The notes below the pieces were generated by a model that searched no databases, was not told the origin of the DNA, and worked only from the letters and a program-made list of their open reading frames with translations. The translations under genes were made by a program, and so were the position numbers. A DNA stretch of 34,954 bases from assembly GCA_949296365.1 (NCBI GenBank), contig CASFPZ010000026.1, positions 1 to 34,954 on the forward strand, read 5' to 3'. Position 1 is the first letter of the stretch. Every line of letters begins with the position of its first letter. Below are positions 8,395-17,601 of this stretch, piece after piece. Source of the DNA: an uncultured Akkermansia sp. Its GTDB lineage: Bacteria > Verrucomicrobiota > Verrucomicrobiia > Verrucomicrobiales > Akkermansiaceae.

Positions 8395-9573
8395 ATGATT
8401 GATATTCAAACCTTACACCCCTTGTTCTGGCTGCACCTTACAGGAAGCCTGGTTCTTGGGCTTTGTTGTTGTCAAGAATCCACGAAGGCGCCCGACCAGG
8501 GTGTAGCGGAGGCGAAGCACGTAGAGACACGGAGCGTAACGGACATGGCGGGGCGAACAGTGTCAATTCCAGTTACCGTCGACTCGATCGTCTGCACAGG
8601 TAGCAACGCTCTACGCCTAGTCAGTTATCTGCAAGCCGTGGACCTGCTAGTCGGCGTAGAAGAGACCGACCTCGAGTACCAAAAGTCAACCAAGCGCGAT
8701 TACGCCCATGTCTACTACTCGCGATTCAAGGATTTGCCAGTCATAGGCAAAGGAGGGGGGACCGCCTACACAGCCTACCCGGAAGAGATATTAAAAGCCG
8801 CGCCAGACATTATTCTCACCAGTTACGCGCGAGAGGCGACCGAGCAGTTACAGAATGAAACCGGCATTCCAGTCGTCAACATTCGCTGCGATCATTCCAA
8901 TTTTATGGACGGCGAATGGGCCGAGGCACTCCGATTGACGGCAGATTTGCTAGGCAAACGAGACCGTTGCGAGCAATTGTTACGCTACATTGCAGACAAC
9001 AGAGAGGATTTAGCCCGGCGATCAGCCAAGGCCGCAGCGACCAGCAAACCCAAAGTTTATGCAGGAGCCGTCACGTTTTCCGGAGCACGCGGGTTTACAG
9101 GGACTTACGCCCATTTTGCACCTTTAGAGGCCGTCAACGCCCGCAATGTAGCAGACGAAACGGGCGAGGAGGCCTTTTTCACCGTCGACCGGGAACAAAT
9201 CATCCAGTGGGACCCTGATATCATTTTTTTGGATCCCGGCAACATGCATCTCGTCCAAAAGGAATACGATTCTCATCCTAGATTTTTCGAGACTCTTACA
9301 GCCGTTCAGCAGGGGCGGATCTACACCATGCCCTCATTCAACAACTATTCCACCAATATGACTTATTGCTTGATGAACGCCTACTTCGCCGGGAAAATCC
9401 TGTATCCCGACCAATTTGCCGACATTAAGATGAAGGACAAGGGCAACGAGATCATGCAACGCTTCTTAGGAAAGGCTTACTTTGACGACATGGAAGCCGA
9501 CGGACTCTACTATGGGCCATTGCCCCTGAAAGGGCACAACAAGATGCAGACCCCAATTAACGAGCGCCCATGA
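8395..9573 (+). CDS. ABC importer substrate-binding protein (FepB/BtuF/MolA type)
   Basis: A 392-residue binding protein of the periplasmic-binding-protein 2 family used for siderophores, vitamin B12, haem or oxyanions. The N-terminus has a hydrophobic stretch ending in LVLGLCCC, an imperfect lipobox, so the mature protein is probably an inner-membrane lipoprotein or periplasmic. The first lobe opens with VTDMAGRTVSIPVTVDSIVCTG, the usual start of this fold, and the second lobe contains QWDPDIIFLDPG. It is the first gene of a four-gene operon with a permease (4-base overlap), an ATPase and an FmdE-like protein. The ligand cannot be read from the sequence; a metal complex or oxyanion is inferred from the neighbours. 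Confidence 0.9.
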   Translation: MIDIQTLHPLFWLHLTGSLVLGLCCCQESTKAPDQGVAEAKHVETRSVTDMAGRTVSIPVTVDSIVCTGSNALRLVSYLQAVDLLVGVEETDLEYQKSTKRDYAHVYYSRFKDLPVIGKGGGTAYTAYPEEILKAAPDIILTSYAREATEQLQNETGIPVVNIRCDHSNFMDGEWAEALRLTADLLGKRDRCEQLLRYIADNREDLARRSAKAAATSKPKVYAGAVTFSGARGFTGTYAHFAPLEAVNARNVADETGEEAFFTVDREQIIQWDPDIIFLDPGNMHLVQKEYDSHPRFFETLTAVQQGRIYTMPSFNNYSTNMTYCLMNAYFAGKILYPDQFADIKMKDKGNEIMQRFLGKAYFDDMEADGLYYGPLPLKGHNKMQTPINERP

Positions 9574-10616
9574 ATCGAGCCTACCGCAGCTACGTTGTTA
9601 GAAAATGGTTTGTGTTGGCGGTTTTATTTTCCCTGTTGTGCATTTGTACGATATGGTCCGTCTCCGTTGGGTCCACTCGTCTGGCAATACCAGACATAGC
9701 AACCGCATTGATAGGAGAAGGGGACCAACACACCATGGCCATCGTGTGGAATATCCGCCTGCCACGCATAGCAACCGGCATCATTGTTGGAGCCGCCTTG
9801 GCGATGGCAGGTTGCATCATGCAGAATATTCTACGCAATCCACTAGCATCGTCATCTACCCTAGGCGTCTCGCAAGGGGCCTCGTTCGGGGCGGCGTTTG
9901 CTATCGTCTGTTTGGACACCGGCACGTTCGTTCAGGCCAGTTCTGCCTATTCAGCAACAGTTCCCTATTTGATTACTTTATGCGCATTCATTGGGGGATT
10001 TTTAACGACCGCGCTCATTTTGGGGCTAAGCCGGTTTGCCCAGGCCTCACCTTCATCGATGATCCTGGCTGGGGTTGCTTTAGCGACATTATTTGGCAGC
10101 GGCACGGCCATGATCCAGTATTTTGCAGACGACGTCAAAGTTGCTTCGGTCGTGTACTGGACCTTTGGGGATTTAGGACGAGCCAGTTGGCAAGAGATCC
10201 AATTAACAGCAGGCGTTTCACTCCTTTCCATGGTCTACTTTTTCGTCAACAGTTGGAACTACAACGCCATGGAAAGCGGCACAGACACAGCCCGCAGCCT
10301 GGGCGTATCGGTCAACACGCTGGTTTTGACCAGCATGGTACTTTGTTCGCTCATGGCCTCGGTAGCCACCGCATTTGTCGGCTGCATCAATTTCATCGGA
10401 CTCATTGCCCCCCACATGGTTCGGAAATTTGTTGGCAACGACCATCGATTTCTCATTCCAGCGTCAGCGCTCATGGGGGCTTTGATCTTAGTCTTGTCGG
10501 AGTTGGCGTCCCGCACCCTAGTTTCGCCAACAATCTTGCCAATTGGAGCATTAACCTCGTTTCTTGGGACGCCCATGTTCCTCTATTTAATCTTCAAAAG
10601 GAGAAACTTGATATGA
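9570..10616 (+). CDS. FecCD/BtuC-family ABC transporter permease
   Basis: A 348-residue inner-membrane permease of the type II importer class, with about ten hydrophobic spans. Family landmarks are WNIRLPRIATGIIVGAALA near the start, the NPLASSSTLGVSQGA segment, and GCINFIGLIAPHMVRKFVG, the coupling region that contacts the ATPase. The C-terminus ends in LPIGALTSFLGTPMFLYLI, which is standard for FecCD. Its ATG overlaps the stop of the binding protein gene as ATGA, and its own stop overlaps the ATPase start in the same way, so the three are translationally coupled. Confidence 0.96.
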   Translation: MNRAYRSYVVRKWFVLAVLFSLLCICTIWSVSVGSTRLAIPDIATALIGEGDQHTMAIVWNIRLPRIATGIIVGAALAMAGCIMQNILRNPLASSSTLGVSQGASFGAAFAIVCLDTGTFVQASSAYSATVPYLITLCAFIGGFLTTALILGLSRFAQASPSSMILAGVALATLFGSGTAMIQYFADDVKVASVVYWTFGDLGRASWQEIQLTAGVSLLSMVYFFVNSWNYNAMESGTDTARSLGVSVNTLVLTSMVLCSLMASVATAFVGCINFIGLIAPHMVRKFVGNDHRFLIPASALMGALILVLSELASRTLVSPTILPIGALTSFLGTPMFLYLIFKRRNLI

Positions 10617-11365
10617 TCGAGGTTCACCATCTTTCGTATTCCTATGGCAAGCGCCAGGTATTGCGCGACATCTCGTTTGCAGCCCGACCAGGGGACTGCG
10701 TCGGCATCCTTGGAAACAATGGCGCGGGGAAATCCACCCTCATCGCCTGTCTCAATCGCATCCGCAAGCCAGACAGCGGCACAGTAGCCGTCAACGGCAA
10801 AAATATTTATGACATGGACCGCTTAGAGGCGGCACGCCAGATAGCCTACGTCTCTCAGAAAAACCAGATCAGCGAGATGACAGTTTACGATACAATCCTA
10901 TTAGGTCGAATGCCCTACATGAAATGGCGGCTTTCTCACGCTGACTATGCCCTTTGCGACGAGATTTTGGAGCTCACGGGCATGACCGAGCTCAAGCTCC
11001 GCTACGTCAACGAGCTCAGCGGCGGCGAAGCGCAAAAAGTCATGATAGCCAGGGCATTCGTCCAACAGCCGCAACTCTTATTGCTAGATGAACCAACTAA
11101 CAACCTCGATCCTAAAAACCAATACGAAATGATGCGGCTCGTCCGCCAAACCGCCCAAGACCGCGGCATGGTCGTTTTAGTCGTCATCCATGATTTGAAC
11201 TTAGCGTTACATTATTGCAATCGTTTCCTTTTTATTAAAGGCGGGACAGTCTACAGTTTTGGTGACATTGAAACCATTACAGAACAGACTTTATTAGATG
11301 TCTACGGCATTCACGCCACTTTGTTCACACGCAACCATCGCCGCTTTGCAATCATCGAATCCTAA
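10613..11365 (+). CDS. ABC importer ATPase (FepC/BtuD type)
   Basis: A 250-residue ATPase that powers the FecCD-type importer from the cytosolic face. Visible motifs are Walker A GNNGAGKST, the signature LSGGEAQKVMIARA, Walker B LLLLDEPTNNLD and the switch His in VVIHDLN. The start at 10613 is supported by an AAGGAGA Shine-Dalgarno about 8 bases upstream, the best ribosome site in the window, and by the ATGA overlap with the permease. The reading frame stays open far upstream, across the permease gene, but that part is a shadow of the permease. Confidence 0.96.
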   Translation: MIEVHHLSYSYGKRQVLRDISFAARPGDCVGILGNNGAGKSTLIACLNRIRKPDSGTVAVNGKNIYDMDRLEAARQIAYVSQKNQISEMTVYDTILLGRMPYMKWRLSHADYALCDEILELTGMTELKLRYVNELSGGEAQKVMIARAFVQQPQLLLLDEPTNNLDPKNQYEMMRLVRQTAQDRGMVVLVVIHDLNLALHYCNRFLFIKGGTVYSFGDIETITEQTLLDVYGIHATLFTRNHRRFAIIES

Positions 11366-11390
11366 ACAACCATCCCCAATCACACCAACT

Positions 11391-11921
11391 ATGACACCAA
11401 ACGCACTCTGGGAAAAAGCAGCCGCCTTCCACGGACATGTCTGTCCTGGGCTTACAATCGGATACCGAGCGGCCTTATATGCAATTGACTTACTGCATCT
11501 CGACTTTTCGGCAGACGAAGACATCGTCTGCATTGCGGAGAACGACGCCTGCGGCTGCGACGCCATCCAAGCCATCCTGGGCTGTACGCTCGGCAAAGGC
11601 AATCTCCTCTTCCATATGACAGGCAAACAGGCTTTCTCATTCTACAATCGCAAGACCGGCCACTCCATCCGGCTAGTGCTCAACGTATCAACGCAGGGCA
11701 TGAGTAAAGACGAAGCTTTCGAGTATTTCCACACATGCCGACAGGAAGACATGTTTGAGGTCAAAAAAACGACTATTCCACAGCCAGAGCACGCACGGAT
11801 GTTCGGTTCCTACGTCTGTGAACAATGTGGGGAAATAACCGGTTCTAACTGGATCCGTATCCAAAACGGCCAAAAACTCTGTCTCGATTGCGCCGACCGA
11901 TACGATCGTTTTCACGCGTAA
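11391..11921 (+). CDS. FmdE-family protein with C-terminal zinc finger
   Basis: A 176-residue protein of the FmdE family, named after a subunit-like protein linked to the Mo/W enzyme formylmethanofuran dehydrogenase; its actual reaction is not established. The conserved start is AAFHGHVCPGLTIGYRAA, followed by ENDACGCDAIQAILGCTLGKGN, which contains probable metal-binding Cys residues. The C-terminus holds a four-cysteine zinc ribbon (YVCEQCGE and LCLDCAD). I used the ATG at 11391, just before the family homology begins, instead of an upstream start overlapping the ATPase gene. It is the last gene of the importer operon, 25 bases after the ATPase stop. The pairing suggests a role in handling the imported metal, perhaps molybdenum or tungsten. 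Confidence 0.88.
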   Translation: MTPNALWEKAAAFHGHVCPGLTIGYRAALYAIDLLHLDFSADEDIVCIAENDACGCDAIQAILGCTLGKGNLLFHMTGKQAFSFYNRKTGHSIRLVLNVSTQGMSKDEAFEYFHTCRQEDMFEVKKTTIPQPEHARMFGSYVCEQCGEITGSNWIRIQNGQKLCLDCADRYDRFHA

Positions 11922-12018
11922 AAACCAATCAGAGCACTCGCCATTCGCCAACAGGGGTAAGAGAGAAGCGAGCCAGTTGCCCGTAGCCTTTTGACAAGCA
12001 ACAGGGCACATATCATAA

Positions 12019-12060
12019 CGCGAGCCCAGAGATCCCCCCTCTGGACTCGCGTTGGTTTTT
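12019..12060 (+). terminator. Intrinsic terminator of the uptake operon
   Basis: CGCGAG then CCAGAG (12019-12031) pair with CTCTGG then CTCGCG (12039-12051), interrupted by one C/A mismatch, with an ATCCCCC loop and a TTGGTTTTT tail. The tail is on the plus strand, which assigns it to the FmdE operon. Confidence 0.85.
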
Positions 12061-12084
12061 GGAGAATTTTTCGAACCAAGCGTT

Positions 12085-13254
12085 TTACAGGCACATTTCG
12101 AAAATCTTTTCGATGTCCTGTTGATTAAGCGGTTTCAATCCGTTTATCGAGCCATTACCACAAGCCTTTCGGGCCATCACAGGGAAGTCTTCCTTTTTGA
12201 TTCCGATTTCGGTGAACGTACTTTGCAAGCCCAAGGTATCGAAGAAGAAATGCGACAAGCGGTCGATGCCCTGGCGGGCAATTTCCATAGCCGGCAAACT
12301 AGGATCGATGTCCCAAACACTAGTAGCCCATTGCACGAACTTCGGTGCAGTTGTTTCGTCCAGGCAATACTCCATCCACCGAGGCGTCAGAATAGCAAGA
12401 CCCAAGCCATGAGTAATGTCATAGATAGCCGACAATTCATGTTCCATCGGGTGGCAGCTCCAGTCGTGTTGTTTGCCACCATTGACGAACGTATTGAGGG
12501 CCCACGACGATGTCCACATCAAGTTAGCCCGCGCTTCGTAATTTTGAGGATCTTTCATTGCGATAGGCGCATACTTGATTACCGTTTTCAGCATTCCCTC
12601 CATGAAGGTATCCAGCATGTAGATATCGCGATCCATGGTGAAATAAATTTCGAAGATATGAGACATCATATCGACAGCGCCGCAAGCCGTTTGGAACGGG
12701 CTGACCGTGTAGGTATTCGTAGGATCCAGGAATGATACGCGCGGCAAAATGGGGCGAGCGACTCGACCGATTTTGTCCTGAGTTTCAGGATTGCTAATCA
12801 CCCCGCCAGCATTCATTTCCGAACCCGTTGCCGCCAGAGTCAAGATCGTCACAACCGGCAAGGCTTTTTCAACAGGAGCCCAAGTTGCGTTGAAAAAGTC
12901 CCATGCATCGTGGTCGACACATGCAGCCGCTGACATCCACTTTGTTGCGTCTAGGGTTGATCCGCCACCAACAGCCAAAAGGACATCGATTTGTTTATCT
13001 TTGCAGATTTGGGCGCCGCGTCGCACTGAATCAATGCGAGGATTAGGTTCAATGCCAGACAATTCGAACACTTCCAAACCAGCTTTTTGGATTTCGTGGA
13101 TGACTTTGTCGTACAAGCCGATTTTTTTGATGGATCCACCGCCATACGTCAACAACACCCGTTTGCCAAACCGGCTCAGTTCTTCACCGAGATGGCCCAG
13201 CTGATTTTCGCCAAAATACACTTTGGTTGGTACATCGTAAACGAAACTATTCAT
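12085..13254 (-). CDS. Iron-containing alcohol dehydrogenase (YqhD/butanol dehydrogenase type)
   Basis: A 389-residue group III alcohol dehydrogenase, expected to reduce short aldehydes to alcohols with NAD(P)H in the cytosol. The Rossmann-like N-domain contains LLTYGGGSIKKIGLYD and LLAVGGGSTLDATKW, which is typical of YqhD and butanol dehydrogenases. The metal-binding part has CGAVDMMSHIFE (Asp and His ligands) followed by HPMEHELSAIYDITHGLGLAIL with the other His residues, so the iron site looks complete. The length is as in the family. It appears to stand alone: 80 bases separate it from the upstream CCA gene, and no strong promoter is seen. Substrate and cofactor preference are not decidable here. 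Confidence 0.94.
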   Translation of the reverse strand: MNSFVYDVPTKVYFGENQLGHLGEELSRFGKRVLLTYGGGSIKKIGLYDKVIHEIQKAGLEVFELSGIEPNPRIDSVRRGAQICKDKQIDVLLAVGGGSTLDATKWMSAAACVDHDAWDFFNATWAPVEKALPVVTILTLAATGSEMNAGGVISNPETQDKIGRVARPILPRVSFLDPTNTYTVSPFQTACGAVDMMSHIFEIYFTMDRDIYMLDTFMEGMLKTVIKYAPIAMKDPQNYEARANLMWTSSWALNTFVNGGKQHDWSCHPMEHELSAIYDITHGLGLAILTPRWMEYCLDETTAPKFVQWATSVWDIDPSLPAMEIARQGIDRLSHFFFDTLGLQSTFTEIGIKKEDFPVMARKACGNGSINGLKPLNQQDIEKIFEMCL

Positions 13255-13334
13255 AAGAGGATTTTTTTCTTATTTACCGGTTTTCAGTCCTATAAGCAAG
13301 CCACAAAACAAGGCAGAAGAGCATTCCAGCCGCG

Positions 13335-14720
13335 TCATGATTCACCATTACCTTCCGGGGTATTCTCAAGCTTATTTGCCCGCCACCATGCATGAGCTTT
13401 GGCTAAAGCCTCCTCTCGCGTAGCCAAGCGACCATCAAGTTGTTCGAGGTAGAGGTCATTAAGCAGACGTTTGAAATACGGGCCAGGAGAGAGTCCAGCG
13501 TCAATCAAATCTCGACCGTTCAGCAAGGGTTTAGGCAGAGCCTTCCAGGCTTCAAATTCCTTTTTTTGATCTAGCATGAATTGGTAATTATCCAGCAATC
13601 CATTGGAAGACAGGCAATCAGCCCGGTGCAACCTCAATTCGTCGTCAAACCAAGGGGACGCCATAAATTGGCGAAGTTTGCCGCGCCGCATTTTTTTGAT
13701 ATCACAGAACGACATGTGGCGCCCGACCATAGACGAGACAGCGTCAACCACAGCATTAGGGTAATGAAGGCGGCGCAGGATGTCTGAGCACATTTGGCGA
13801 CCGACTTCAGCATGACCATTAAATCGAATTGTCTGTGCCGTTTCATCAAAGAACCGAGTTGGCGGTTTGCCAATATCGTGCAGAAGCACCGACAAGACCA
13901 GCTCGAGCGATGGCACAGGTTGCCCCTCGTCCAGGAGACGATCCAGCATCATCATCGTATGAGTCCACACATCGCCTTCGGGGTGCCATTGCGGCGGTTG
14001 TTCGCAGCCCTTGAGCGTCAACAATTCAGGGATGAACACATTCATCAAGCCGCAGTCAGCCAACATTTCCACACCAACGCGGCGACGCGGCGCCAGCAAA
14101 ATTTTATTTAATTCGTCGTGGATTCTCTCGATCGCTATCCGCGACAGCAAACCAGCATGATCGCAAATAGCTTGCCACGTCGACGGTTCAATTTCAAAGC
14201 CTTTTGTGACAGCGAATCTTACGGCACGCATCAGGCGCAACGAATCCTCGCGGAAACGCGCAGCAGGCTCGCCGATGCACCGCAACACCTTGTTTTTCAG
14301 GTCAGCCATACCGCCCACAAAATCGACGATTTCCCCCGTTTCAGGGTCCTCAAACATGCCATTCACCGTGAAATCGCGACGTTGAGCATCCTCTTGAGGA
14401 GACGAAAACACCACACACTCAGGGCGGCGGCCATCCCGGTAAACGCCATCAGTGCGGAAGGTAGCAACGTCGTAATAAACACCTTCTACAGGCACGATAA
14501 TGACCCCGAAATGCGCACCGACGGAGCGTCCTTCAGGGAACAGACGCAACACCTCGACAGGTCTAGCAGAGGTAGCGATATCAACGTCATGCAGAGGTTC
14601 GCCCAACAAACGATCGCGAACGCACCCGCCAGCGAAATAACACAAGAAACCCGCCTGGCGCAACCGAAGCGCAATAGTTCGGGCGCCTTCAAGCAAAGAC
14701 ATATTTGAAGAAAAACTCAT
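13335..14720 (-). CDS. cca: CCA tRNA nucleotidyltransferase or poly(A) polymerase family, with HD domain
   Basis: A 461-residue class II nucleotidyltransferase. The N-terminal catalytic part has GGCVRDRLLG and the metal-binding DVDIAT motif, then FRTDGVYRDGRRPECV and RRDFTVNGM. The HD-type region has LLHDIGKPPTRFF at about residues 290-302. The most likely job is adding or repairing the 3' CCA end of tRNAs; poly(A) polymerases share the same head, so the assignment rests on overall layout. The tRNA-Cys gene in this window already encodes CCA, so repair would be its role there. Its ATG overlaps the stop of the upstream thioredoxin-fold gene (ATGA), so translation is coupled. The C-terminus runs about 30 residues past the recognisable part. 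Confidence 0.88.
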   Translation of the reverse strand: MSFSSNMSLLEGARTIALRLRQAGFLCYFAGGCVRDRLLGEPLHDVDIATSARPVEVLRLFPEGRSVGAHFGVIIVPVEGVYYDVATFRTDGVYRDGRRPECVVFSSPQEDAQRRDFTVNGMFEDPETGEIVDFVGGMADLKNKVLRCIGEPAARFREDSLRLMRAVRFAVTKGFEIEPSTWQAICDHAGLLSRIAIERIHDELNKILLAPRRRVGVEMLADCGLMNVFIPELLTLKGCEQPPQWHPEGDVWTHTMMMLDRLLDEGQPVPSLELVLSVLLHDIGKPPTRFFDETAQTIRFNGHAEVGRQMCSDILRRLHYPNAVVDAVSSMVGRHMSFCDIKKMRRGKLRQFMASPWFDDELRLHRADCLSSNGLLDNYQFMLDQKKEFEAWKALPKPLLNGRDLIDAGLSPGPYFKRLLNDLYLEQLDGRLATREEALAKAHAWWRANKLENTPEGNGES

Positions 14721-15961
14721 GACTCAGGCAATGGACGAAGAGGCGGTGGGGCAATCATATCATTCTTTTTCGAATCCCCTTGTGGGGCTAGCGATTCAGA
14801 GCCGCCATTATGTTGTTTTCCGGCAGATTTTGGTTGAACAGAGGCAGGTTTCTGTCCTTTGCCCGTTTTAGGATCTTTTGTGGATTTTTGTTTAGCGTCC
14901 ACGATTTTATTCATCGCTTGTTCGAACACCACCTGGAACATCATGTCAGGAATCCCACGCAGGCGAATCACCCCCTCTTCATCAAGAAGATAAACAGCCG
15001 GGACACGACCAATCCGATACAAGCGGAAAACCTCACCTTTTTCATCAAACAAGCAAGACGCGGTGATACCAGCTTCTTGAATAGCCAATTGAGCCGCTTC
15101 AGCTTTTGAGTTAGCAATTGGCACAATATCAAGATCAGGATACGAGTTTTTCAATTTTTCGGCCTGTGCGACAAATTGAGCCGATTGCGCATACGAGGGA
15201 TTCCAAAATACAAGCAGCGCCGGTTTGCGATTAGGGATGCTAGCCATAGAGCCAGACCCAGACGGCAATTCGAAAGCCGGGCCATCACAACGAATACTGA
15301 TCTTATTGAGATCGTAAAGCGCCTCCTTCGTCAAGTCGCTCACCCTACCCCACTCGCCAAAAGGTTCATCGAAACATTTAATAATTGCTTCTCTCAAGTA
15401 GGCGAGACGAATCGACTTCAGTCGAGGGTCGTCCTGTCGCATGCTGTTTTTTTCTCGCATTGACAACACCAGCCCCATCGCGGCCAAGCCTTGATCGACC
15501 GGGTTTTTATTGGCCTCATGCATGTGTTCGAGAATCTCCCGGCAACGCAAATTTGAGGATTGACTCAGCACAGGCGCCGCCTTACCCACACCAGGCACGT
15601 TGATCAGGGACGTATCAATAGTATCCAGCAATGCTTTTACAATTTTAGCGCTATTCGTCGCGTCATAAGCAGCAGCAATTGCGGAAGTATGATTCAGCAA
15701 CCAAATGACAGCCGGCAACGACTCAGGTTTGTCGAGAATCGACTCAGTTTCCTTCCACAACGGTTTCACCATAGCCGCAGGGTCAGGACGCGTTTTGAGC
15801 AACCCTTCACGATTTTCCGGTTTAGCGAATTCATACGCTGCATTCCATTCCTCCATTTTGGAATCCCATTCAGCAAGGATTCGTTTCATATTGCCAACAT
15901 CAGCCCAAGACAAGTTCGCCACCGCCAACAACATGCTCATGCCTATAATATGCCGCTTCAT
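14717..15961 (-). CDS. Exported thioredoxin-fold protein lacking the CxxC motif
   Basis: A 414-residue protein with a signal peptide (about residues 1-20, ending LSWA). Residues 25-235 are helical with no domain that I recognise. A TlpA-like thioredoxin fold follows at about residues 240-355: NRKPALLVFWNPSYAQSAQF sits where the active site should be, but the two cysteines are absent, and VPAVYLLDEEGVIRLRGIP supplies the cis-Pro strand. The tail is Lys/Ser/Pro-rich. Redox activity is therefore unlikely; a binding or scaffolding role is inferred. It is the promoter-proximal gene of a pair with the CCA enzyme, which is an odd partnership for an exported protein. Confidence 0.85.
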   Translation of the reverse strand: MKRHIIGMSMLLAVANLSWADVGNMKRILAEWDSKMEEWNAAYEFAKPENREGLLKTRPDPAAMVKPLWKETESILDKPESLPAVIWLLNHTSAIAAAYDATNSAKIVKALLDTIDTSLINVPGVGKAAPVLSQSSNLRCREILEHMHEANKNPVDQGLAAMGLVLSMREKNSMRQDDPRLKSIRLAYLREAIIKCFDEPFGEWGRVSDLTKEALYDLNKISIRCDGPAFELPSGSGSMASIPNRKPALLVFWNPSYAQSAQFVAQAEKLKNSYPDLDIVPIANSKAEAAQLAIQEAGITASCLFDEKGEVFRLYRIGRVPAVYLLDEEGVIRLRGIPDMMFQVVFEQAMNKIVDAKQKSTKDPKTGKGQKPASVQPKSAGKQHNGGSESLAPQGDSKKNDMIAPPPLRPLPES

Positions 15962-15970
15962 TGTTCTGCT

Positions 15971-15998
15971 ATTGTTACGCGACTTATCGCCATGTCAA
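15971..15998 (-). promoter_or_regulatory. Promoter of the thioredoxin-fold/cca pair
   Basis: A perfect TTGACA (15993-15998), 16 bases and AACAAT (15971-15976, weak), with the ATG 9 bases later. The leader would be only a few bases. Confidence 0.45.
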
Positions 15999-16080
15999 CA
16001 CGCCAGCAAGCCACCATGAAAAACAACCCATTTATTCACCAGTTAGCCCACAGGACACCCGCCCAACCTATCTATTTTTG

Positions 16081-16121
16081 AAAAAAAGAACCTCGCGGAC
16101 GAATCGATATCGCACGCGAGG
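16081..16121 (-). terminator. Intrinsic terminator of the ruvA operon
   Basis: On the minus strand CCTCGCG pairs with CGCGAGG (arms at 16115-16121 and 16091-16097), followed by TTCTTTTTTT. It lies about 170 bases after the end of the unknown gene at 16288. The remaining spacer (15999-16287) holds nothing else that I recognise. Confidence 0.8.
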
Positions 16122-16287
16122 CTCTCAACTACTACCTATATATGAAACTCAATAATACCTCTTTTCAGTGAATCCGTCTCTCTCCTTTCGTCTTCCTGAA
16201 GTACTACTGATGAGGGTAGGACGCCTCAGACTTGTAAAACGTTCAATTATTTTTTACGTTTTGTCATACCGACAGTTGAACTTTCAG

Positions 16288-17601
16288 TTAAGGAAGGCAA
16301 CAGGGGACGAGAATAGCATCTTTCATCCCATGGATTTTCTTTTTGTCGCTAGGCACAATTGTAGCTAGCGCACCGCCCAGGGCAACCCGGTTTGCGGCAT
16401 TCCGGTAATAATATGGGCAAAGCCGGACTCGGCCATTCATTATTTTCAACTCATCAGAGTTGCGATCATAGTAAGGATGCTGGACAATTTGCCCATCGTG
16501 GAACTCCTGTAGGATCCAGGGGGAGGAACCGAATTGTTCCAATGCGTTTTTTAGTGCGGCAGCCCATTCGCCCGATGCCATATCGTGTCCGATCATCACG
16601 CCGCGGGCCCCCCAGGCCAAGGGATGGAATCCGGAAATTTTCAAGACGAGGCGTCTTTGTTTTTGAGACATGAGAGCGACTTCGTTCCAGCCATGCACAT
16701 TAAGCCAAGGCAAGCACGCTTGAGGCGGCAACGGGGCCGGGTCCACCACCCAACCATGAGGGATAATTGCCAGCAAGCGCTCCCAATGCGAGCGACGCAG
16801 AGCCGATTTCCATTCACCCTGCAACCCAGGCAGATGGAAAAGAGCCAGCCAGAGTTTTTCTTCGAGGTGAGGCACAGGAGGCGGAGACAGGCGAAGCTGA
16901 CCAGCGGCGGCAGCTTCCAACAATTCTCTGCTACCGGGGATCTGATCTGTGTCGAACAATTCGAAAAACCGGTAGACGCAAGGAGTTTTTCCCGCCACAT
17001 AATGTTCAGCAGGCAAGCAGGCATAGCCCTTACCCAACAAACGGGCGAAATAATTCATTTCTTCACGGTAGTCAGCAGACTCTTGAGAAACGATGATATC
17101 CGCGCCATCCGGATGTGCATGGCGGAATCCTTCAACCATCCCATTGGGCCCCCCTAATATATTCCACCCAGCCTCGCCATACAAGCGGCTCAGAAATGCC
17201 GTCACGCCTTGGCCGCCAGGCACAGAATCCAACTCAGTCAATTTCCATCCATCCTCCATCATGATCAGATCAGGGCGAATGACAGCGGGCACACATTGTT
17301 GCAAGGCACAGGAGCACTGACAATCCACCAGCCACTGAGGTTTTCCCTGATTCAGCAATGGGGCCAACCAATTATTTTTCTTCCCTTGCATGGATGCCCC
17401 ATAGATAGCATGAGCCGCTTCGTAGAAACGTTCGAGGATTCCGCCCAGGCCCAACAAAAACTTGACTTGTTTTTTGTTCAAGGCCAAAGGTTTCGGCGAC
17501 AACAACCAGGGGATCCCCCCGCGGAACAACCCCTCGCTAGGCAACACTCTTCTTATATCTTCTGGGCTCAACGAATTTGCTCTCACAGACTTTTGGGGCA
17601 T
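16288..17601 (-). CDS. Conserved-looking protein, possibly ATP-grasp-like
   Basis: A 437-residue soluble protein without signal or membrane segments; I do not recognise its family with certainty. The stretch RPDLIMMEDGWKLTELDSVPGG (about residues 108-129) recalls the substrate loop of glutathionylspermidine-synthase-like and circularly permuted ATP-grasp proteins. The late segments LKISGFHPLAWGARGVMIGHD and PWILQEFHDGQIVQHPYY resemble ATP-grasp strands that bind ATP and metal. A ligase joining an acid to an amine is thus possible but unproven. Its ATG shares one base with the ruvA stop (TAATG), so the two are co-transcribed and coupled. The terminator at 16081 follows it. Confidence 0.8.
   Translation of the reverse strand: MPQKSVRANSLSPEDIRRVLPSEGLFRGGIPWLLSPKPLALNKKQVKFLLGLGGILERFYEAAHAIYGASMQGKKNNWLAPLLNQGKPQWLVDCQCSCALQQCVPAVIRPDLIMMEDGWKLTELDSVPGGQGVTAFLSRLYGEAGWNILGGPNGMVEGFRHAHPDGADIIVSQESADYREEMNYFARLLGKGYACLPAEHYVAGKTPCVYRFFELFDTDQIPGSRELLEAAAAGQLRLSPPPVPHLEEKLWLALFHLPGLQGEWKSALRRSHWERLLAIIPHGWVVDPAPLPPQACLPWLNVHGWNEVALMSQKQRRLVLKISGFHPLAWGARGVMIGHDMASGEWAAALKNALEQFGSSPWILQEFHDGQIVQHPYYDRNSDELKIMNGRVRLCPYYYRNAANRVALGGALATIVPSDKKKIHGMKDAILVPCCLP

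Noticed and set aside
9605..10612. N-terminal extension of the ABC ATPase frame across the permease gene
   Set aside because: The permease in the other frame is unmistakable, and the ATPase has its own Shine-Dalgarno and family-typical start at 10613.
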